DNA of 64,000 bases from Eledone cirrhosa (taxonomy: Eukaryota; Mollusca; Cephalopoda; Octopoda; Eledonidae): NCBI GenBank assembly GCA_964016885.1, contig OZ024744.1, positions 117,410,912 through 117,474,911 on the forward strand. Reading direction: 5' to 3'. The notes below the pieces were generated by a model. That model did not search any database. It saw only the letters and a program-made list of their open reading frames with translations, and had not been told where the DNA came from. Made by a program: the position numbers and the translations under genes. Of the stretch, positions 57,849 to 64,000 are shown piece after piece. How positions within the stretch are numbered: the first letter of the stretch is position 1; every line of letters starts with the position of its first letter.

Positions 57849-58066
57849 AGTGGTAGGTTGGCAGAGTCGTTAGAGCGTCGGACAAATGTGTAGTAGTATT
57901 TGTCCACGGCCTTTAAACGTTCTGTCTTCAATTTCCACTGAGGTCAACTTTGCCTGTCATCCCTTCAAGGTCGATAAAATAAAGTACCAGTAATGCACTG
58001 GGTCGATTTAATCGACTTTCCCCTTTTCCTAAATTACTGGCCCCGTGCCTAAATTAGAAACCATTA
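57849..58066 (+). mobile_element. tRNA-derived SINE (OK/OR-like), + strand
   Basis: A ~220-bp copy in + orientation with a tRNA-like head (box A TGGCAGAGTCG at 57859-57869, degenerate box B near 57921-57935), a body with tcgataaaataaagtacca, and an end ctggccccgtgcctaaatta. It has the same 3' region as the fragment at 944-1032. It is not a tRNA gene, as box B is degraded and no cloverleaf is apparent. Confidence 0.85.
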
Positions 58067-58753
58067 TTATTATAATTATTATTATAATTATATATAATCT
58101 TTCAAAACATAACAAAAAAAGAAAGCTAAGACATTTGAACAAATAAACCCAATCAATTAATTATATAAGAAAGGTGAATGTGATGCAGGCCATCTGTTCC
58201 AGCTTGGAATGAAATATCGTGAATCAGGTCTTCTTTGATTTGCTTAATTTATTTGGTATTTTTTTCAGGGATTTAAAAAAAAATTTTTTTTTTTAAAGCT
58301 GGTATCCTTAAATGTTGTAATTTTACAATTCTTTGTTTCACTGGATTTGCTGAGAGATTTTATAAGGTTCTTTTATCTTTTTTTTTTCTTTTTTTTTTTG
58401 TAAAGCAAATTTTAACATTTTTTTTGCTGTCCAAAGGAAATGTTTTTAAAATGTGAAATGAATTAAAATGAAATGAAATAAGAAAATAATTTTCATATCT
58501 ACAATTGTCTCAGAATTTCTTTGATATATTTTCTCAGAACTCAGAATTGCTACCAAATCTGTCTAAAGGCTCCTTTGCTGGGATACCTTATTACTTCAAC
58601 ACACACGGAGAGGCTTTTATTTCTAATTAGTGCCTTAAAAATAAATTATGGTTTCATATTTCAACATTATGATACTCTCTTGTTACCCGAATACTTTGCT
58701 CTGTGGAAATCTAGCAAAGAATGCACTTTGTAAAAGGACTTTCTTTCAATAAA

Positions 58754-59311
58754 CTAAAAATATGAAAATACCTCAGTCTTGGTTAATTTTTGTTTGTTTT
58801 TAATGGTAAAGTACATCTGAGGAAATTCATTTCCTGCCAACAACTTTTATTCTCTATAATCAATGTTTTTACATGTATTTTCCAAATTCATGTTATGGTA
58901 TAGCTTTCTGTAAGGTTTAAGGAAGGGCAGATTTGGCTGTATGGGAACGGACTATAAAAACCATAAATGAGAGGAAAAGCAAGTACTCTAGGGCCACAGA
59001 AAAAAGGGAGGGTGGTGGGCTATGGGCCTATGGCACATTGGTGTTGAGGCTGCACCCCATGGACAAAACTGCAAGAACATTTCTGCAGACAATGGCCAGC
59101 GGCACAAACTACAATAGCCACCCCACCTCATGGGGCTCCTTCCTTGGCTGCTGATGTTCCAATCTTGCAGAGGAGCTCAGCAGTACTGGGTCCAAGTACA
59201 CCAAGTTAAGAATGGGTTTTCTCAGAGAATTTGTTGGTTATTTTTTTACTATATTGATAATATTTTTGGCTAGAAGATTTTTCAACAAAACATCATGCAA
59301 TTCCCATTGTT
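58754..59311. other. Downstream unique sequence
   Basis: A 73-codon + frame at 58933-59154 lacks recognisable motifs and looks like possible transposon debris (locally GC-richer than its flanks). Nothing else can be supported. Confidence 0.45.
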
Positions 59312-59898
59312 TTAAACCTTTAGTTATCCGCCAGCCAAAACCAATTCTGGTTCTATCAAATAAAACCACCCATTATAAAGAGTTCCTATTTAACCCTTTA
59401 GTTACCAACCCAGCCAAAACCAGCTCTGGTTCTATCAAATAAAACCATCCATTATAAAGAGTTCCTATTTAACCCTTTAGTTACCAACCCAGCCAAAACC
59501 AGCTCTGGTTCTATCAAATAAAACCATCCATTATAAAGAGTTCCTATTTAACCCTTTAGTTACCAACCCAGCCAAAACCAGCTCTGGTTCTATCAAATAA
59601 AACCACCCATTATAAAGAGTTCCTATTTAACCCTTTAGTTACAAACCCAGCCAAAACTAGTTCTATTTTTATCAAATAAAACCATCCATTATAAAGAGTT
59701 CCTATTTAACCCTTTAGTTACCAACCCAGCCAAAACCAGCTCTGGAAATAAAACCATCCATTATAAAGAGTTCCAATTCCAATTAAAATCTTTAAACATA
59801 ATTTTATATATAATAATTTTAGTAAATTCCTTAAAATTCTTCATTAATTAATTAAAAGAGGGTGTATTTCATTAGAAATATGGTCATGAAAGGGTTAT
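59312..59898 (-). mobile_element. TTAA MITE with inverted 79-bp repeats
   Basis: The same element as at 1449-2391 in reverse orientation. It opens TTAAACCTTTAGTTATC, has about five and a half 79-bp units, then the leader, and closes ggtcatgaaagggttat. One unit carries a deletion of tctatcaa (near 59745). Terminal words are inverted relative to each other. Confidence 0.72.
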
Positions 59899-59983
59899 AT
59901 ACTTGTGAAAAAGTCAAGTTTGTTTAGACTATTTTTTTTACAGTTAAATTTATGGGGTCGATTATTATATGGATAGTACTTTT

Positions 59984-62900
59984 TCATCACCTCATCACAG
60001 GCATGTTAAAGTCACACTCATCACAGGTGTGTTAAAGTTACACTCATCACAAGTGTGTTACAGTTATACTCATCATTTCATTCCAGGTGTGTTAAAGTCC
60101 CACCCACCACAGGTGGATTCCAGTCACACTCATAACAGTTGTGTTCCAACCACACTCATCACAGGTGTGTTAAAGTCATACGCATCACTGGTGTGTTAAA
60201 GTCACACTCATCACATGGGTCTTAAATTGACACACATCACCTCATCACAAGTGTGTTCGTCACACTCATCACAAGTGTGTTAGTCACACTCATCACAGGT
60301 GTGTTAAAGTTCCGCTCATCACAGGTGTGTTCCAGTCACACTCGTCACAAGGGTGTTCCAGTCCCACTCATCACAGGTGTGTTAAAGTCCCACTCATCAC
60401 CGGTGTGTTCCAGTCACACTCATTACAGGTGTGTTAAAGTCACACTCATCACGTGTTAAATTGACACTCATCATCTCATCACAAGTGTGTTCCAGTCACA
60501 CTCATCACAGGTGTGTTCTAGTCACACTCATCACAGGTGTTAAAGTCACACTCATCACATGGGTGTTAAATTGACACACATCACCTCATCACAAGTGTGT
60601 TCGTCACACTCATCACAGGTGTGTTAAAGTTCCGCTGATCACAGGTGTGTTCCAGTCACACTCATCACAGGTGTGTTCCAGTCACACTCGTCACAAGGGT
60701 GTTCCAGTCCCACTCATCACAGGTGTGTTAAAGTCCCACTCATCACCGGTGTGTTCCAGTCACACTCATCACAGGTGTGTTAAAGTACCACTCATCACAG
60801 GTGTGTTAAATTGCCACTCATCACAAGTGTGTTCCAGTCCCACTCATCACCGGTGTGTTCCAGTCACACTCATCACAGGTGTGTTAAAGTACCACTCATC
60901 ACAGGTGTGTTAAATTCCCACTCATCACAGGTGTGTTCCAGTTACACCCACCACAGGTGTGTTAAAGTCACATGCATCACTGGTGTGTTAAAGTCACACT
61001 CATTACAGGTATGTTAAATTGACACTCATCACCTCATCACAGGTGTGTTAGAGTCACACTCTTCACAGGCATGTTACAGTCCCACTCATCACAGGTATGT
61101 TCCAGTCACACTCATTACAGGTATGTTAAATTGACACTCATCACCTCATCACAGGTGTGTTAGAGTCACACTCTTCACAGGCATGTTACAGTCCCACTCA
61201 TCACAGGTATGTTCCAGTCACACTCATCACAGGTGTATTCTAGTCACACTCATCACCTCATCACAGGTGTGTTAGAGTCACACTCTTCACAGGCATGTTA
61301 CAGTCCCACTCATCACATGTATGTTCCAGTCACACTCATCACAGGTGTATTCTAGTCACACTCATCACCTCATCACAGGTGTGTTAGAGTCACACTCTTC
61401 ACAGGCATGTTACAGTCCCACTCATCACAGGTATGTTCCAGTCACACTCATCACAGGTGTATTCTAGTCACACTCATCACCTCATCACAGGCGTGTTAAA
61501 GTCACACTCATCACAGGTGTGTTCCAGTCACATTCATCACAAGGGTGTTCCAGTCCCACTCATCGCAGGTGTGTTCCAGTCACACTCATCACAGGTGTGT
61601 TCCAGTCACACTCATCACAGGTGTGTTCCAGTCACACTCATCACAGGTGTGTTAAAGTCACACTCATCACATGTGTGTTAAATTGACACTCATCACCTCA
61701 TCACAAGTGTGTTAGAGTCACACTCATCACATGTGTGTTAAAGTTCCGCTCATCACAGGTGTCTTCCAGTCACACTCATCACAGGTGTCTTCCAGTCACA
61801 CTCATCACAGGTGTGTTCTAGTCACACTCATCACTTCATCATATGTGTTCCAGTCACACTCATCACAGGTGTGTTAAAGTCACACTCATCACATGTGTTA
61901 AATTGACACTCATCATCTCATCACAAGTGTGTTCCAGTCACACTCATCACAGGTGTGTTCTAGTCACACTCATCACAGGTGTTAAAGTCACACTCATCAC
62001 ATGGGTGTTAAATTGACACACATCACCTCATCACAAGTGTGTTCGTCACACTCATCACAGGTGTGTTAAAGTTCCGCTCATCACAGGTGTGTTCCAGTCA
62101 CACTCATCACAGGTGTGTTCCAGTCACACTCATCACAAGGGTGTTCAAGTCCCACTCATCACAGGTGTGTTCCAGTCACACTCATCACAAGTGTGTTCCA
62201 GTCACACTCATCACAGGTGTGTTTCAGTCACACTCATCACAGGTGTGTTAAAGTACCACTCATCACAGGTGTGTTAAATTCCCACTCATCACAGGTGTGT
62301 TAAAGTCCTACTCATCACAGGTGTGTTCCAGTTCCACTCATCAAAGGTGTGTTCCAGTCACACTCATCACAGGTGTATTCCAGTCACACTCATCACAAGG
62401 GTGTTAAAGTCATACTCATCACAGGTGTGTTAGTCACACTCATCACATGTGTGTTCCAGTCACACACATCACAGGTGTGTTAGAGTCACACTCATCACAT
62501 GTGTGTTCCAGTCACACACATCACAGGTGTGTTAGAGTCACACTCATCACAGGTGTGTTCCAGTCACACACATCACAGGTGTGTTAGAGTCACACTCATC
62601 ACAGGTGTGTTCCAGTCACACACATCACATGTGTGTTAGAGTCACACTCATCACAGGTGTGTTCCAGTCACACACATCACATGTGTGTTAGAGTCACACT
62701 CATCACAGGTGTGTTCCAGTCACACACATCACAGGTGTGTTAGAGTCACACTCATCACATGTGTGTTCCAGTCACACACATCACAGGTGTGTTAGAGTCA
62801 CACTCATCACAGGTGTGTTCCAGTCACACTCATCACAGGTGTGTTCCAGTCACACTTAACACAAGGGTGTTAAAGCCACACACATCACAGGTGTGTTCCA

Positions 62901-63008
62901 GTTACACTCATCACAGGTGTGTTCCAGTCACACTCATCACAGGTGTGTTAGAGTCACTCATCACAGGTGTGTTCCAGTCACACTCATCACCTCATCTCAG
63001 GTGTGTTA
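59984..63008. repeat. 26-bp minisatellite, about 115 copies
   Basis: The unit cactcatcacaggtgtgttc cagtca varies at tta/ttcc, aagt/cagt/gagt and caggt/caagt/catgt. Blocks of 100-600 bp recur (for example cacctcatcacaggtgtgtt near 61021, 61142, 61257 and 61366), showing higher-order duplication. Short frames with VTLITGVLKSHSSQVC periods are artefacts of the repeat. Confidence 0.95.
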
Positions 63009-63512
63009 TCATACAATATATAAATGCTGTATTTATAATTAGTTCAGTACAATTTAAAGTTTCAAATACCAAAGTTGATTAAAATTAGAAACACAACACT
63101 ACTCTCCATCAATAATTTAGTAACATTGTTCTATGTAAGGGTTGTTGACCCACAAATGTTGACCTTTTATCCTTGAAATAGTACTAGGGTCAACTTTTAT
63201 ATGAAGTCTATGGAAAATTCCCGATTTTTTAGCCAAAAATAGGGGCTGACTTCTACATGAGGTTCACTTTCACTCAAGTCCCTATGCTGTTAAATAAAGC
63301 TAAGAAAAAGAAAATCTTGTATGTTACAAGAATGTTTTTATCTTTCAGCTTTCAATTCAATATTCATGCACACCCTTCCATATGGTCATAAATCACAGAT
63401 ACAATTACAAATACAAGTAGCCAATAGAGAGTTCTTCTGAAGGGTCTTTTGGGCAACGTCACTCGACAGAGGGCATAGCTCGAAGATCAGAGAGTCACTC
63501 CAGGTAGAGCCA
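63009..63512. other. Unique sequence
   Basis: No gene recognised. Sequence resembling the LINE fragment begins near 63513. Confidence 0.45.
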
Positions 63513-63760
63513 CTACTTCTCTGAATTGAGAGATCACAGCTCTGATACTACGACATGTGGTCATAATGTCTCAGGAAATAATCTATAGATTGAGAGAGCA
63601 CAGCTCTGATACCATGGTCATGTGGTTAGAATGTCTCATGAAAGAATCTCTGAATTGAGAGATCACAGCTCTGATACTACAGTCATGTGGTTAGAATATC
63701 TCAGGAAAGAATTACTGGACAGATTTTACTGGCAGAACCAACTTGAGAAAGATCTTTGGA
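63513..63760 (+). pseudogene. LINE C-terminal fragment, internally triplicated
   Basis: Pieces read IERSQL, HVV-x-MSQE and ITGQIL-like residues across shifted frames, as in the C-terminal region of the LINE fragment at 19059-19277 (shared actggacagatttta). A unit of about 70 bp (gagagatcacagctctgata, catgtggtta, gaatgtctca) occurs three times in tandem. It is dead and internally duplicated. Confidence 0.6.
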
Positions 63761-63773
63761 GACGTTTGCTTCT

Positions 63774-64000
63774 GTGTTAGACTAGGATGTGTGTTTTGTT
63801 CTTGAACAAAACACTTCATTTCACATTACTCCAGTATACTACAGTGGAGGTATGTAGTGGCCTAGTGGTAAGGGTGTTAGACTAGGATGTGTGTTTTGTT
63901 CTTGAACAAAACACTTCATTTCACATTACTCCAGTATACTACAGTGGAGGTATGTAGTGGCCTAGTGGTAAGGGTGTTAGACTAGGATGTGTGTTTTGTT
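63774..64000 (+). repeat. 100-bp tandem repeat derived from SINE head
   Basis: gtgttagactaggatgtgtg recurs at 63774, 63874 and 63974, a period of exactly 100 bp, with almost no divergence. The unit contains tagtggcctagtggtaaggg, which has a tRNA box A-like TGGCCTAGTGG, and cacttcatttcacattactc, matching the body of the SINE at 44606-44930. The array continues beyond the window, so its length is unknown. Confidence 0.85.

Larger units (their letters stand above)
55801..58753 (+). other. Shroom: Probable Shroom 3' UTR
   Basis: No further coding sequence follows the stop. The region is AT-rich with (CTA)n near 55830-55875, (aat)n at 56196-56242, several poly-T tracts, an inverted repeat (56653-57105), a TA tract (57548-57590) and a SINE (57849-58066). 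An AATAAA at 58748-58753 is followed about 25 bases later by a U/GU-rich stretch (ttggttaatttttgtttgtt), a plausible polyadenylation site. A shorter UTR ending at other AATAAA-like sites (for example near 57384) is possible. Confidence 0.4.

Noticed and set aside
57859..57935. Possible tRNA gene on the + strand
   Set aside because: SINE head with degraded box B, matching the SINE copies at 39198 and 51484.
58933..59154. 73-codon + frame downstream of Shroom
   Set aside because: No motif or splice evidence; possibly transposon debris but not supportable as a gene.

Overview
This window looks like animal nuclear DNA, most likely from a cephalopod mollusc close to octopus. It is AT-rich, with spliced exons, very large introns, long minisatellite arrays, tRNA-derived SINEs whose body resembles the octopus OK/OR type, and several LINE lineages. 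There are no operons, ribosome binding sites or other prokaryotic features. The species call rests on my recognition of repeat families and is inference.

The only host gene I can support is the 3' end of a Shroom family gene on the + strand. Four exons (2938-3040, 18627-18728, 50453-50626, 55534-55800) join in phase with canonical AG/GT borders. They encode the last 214 residues, essentially the C-terminal ASD2 domain, which in known Shroom proteins binds Rho-kinase and drives apical actomyosin constriction. About 650 coding bases are spread over 53 kb. The introns (about 15.6, 31.7 and 4.9 kb) are almost entirely repeats.

Layout: 1-2937, upstream intron with a perfect UUCG hairpin, a SINE fragment and a TTAA-flanked MITE with an internal 79-bp array. 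3041-18626, first intron: a 45-bp array, an 11.7-kb array of a 29-bp unit (about 400 copies) and a 34-bp array. 18729-50452, second intron: a 72/60-bp tandem array (19.8-38.2 kb) interrupted by three minus-strand copies of one Tx1/L1-like LINE, a decayed LINE with a restriction-like endonuclease domain (39.9-42.9 kb), a foldback element carrying a SINE and a 56-bp-stem hairpin, a 48-bp array, another MITE, a CR1/L2-like LINE fragment and a foldback repeat. 50627-55533, third intron: a pogo/Tigger remnant with terminal inverted repeats, a SINE, a ~48-bp array, a zinc-finger LINE 3' end and a truncated MITE. 55801 onward: probable 3' UTR with an inverted repeat and a SINE, then a MITE, a 26-bp array and a SINE-derived 100-bp tandem repeat running off the right edge.

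The most interesting system is the LINE/array pair. All three LINE copies have their 3' end at essentially the same nucleotide of the 72-bp repeat. One is 5'-truncated with its own ~15-bp target-site duplication, and the two long ones are each one or two nonsense transitions from intact. This suggests a target-specific, recently active retrotransposon that uses a minisatellite as its landing site. A second relationship is a SINE (44606-44930) that shares its 3' tail with the LINE at 53596-54465, where that tail encodes the LINE's last residues.
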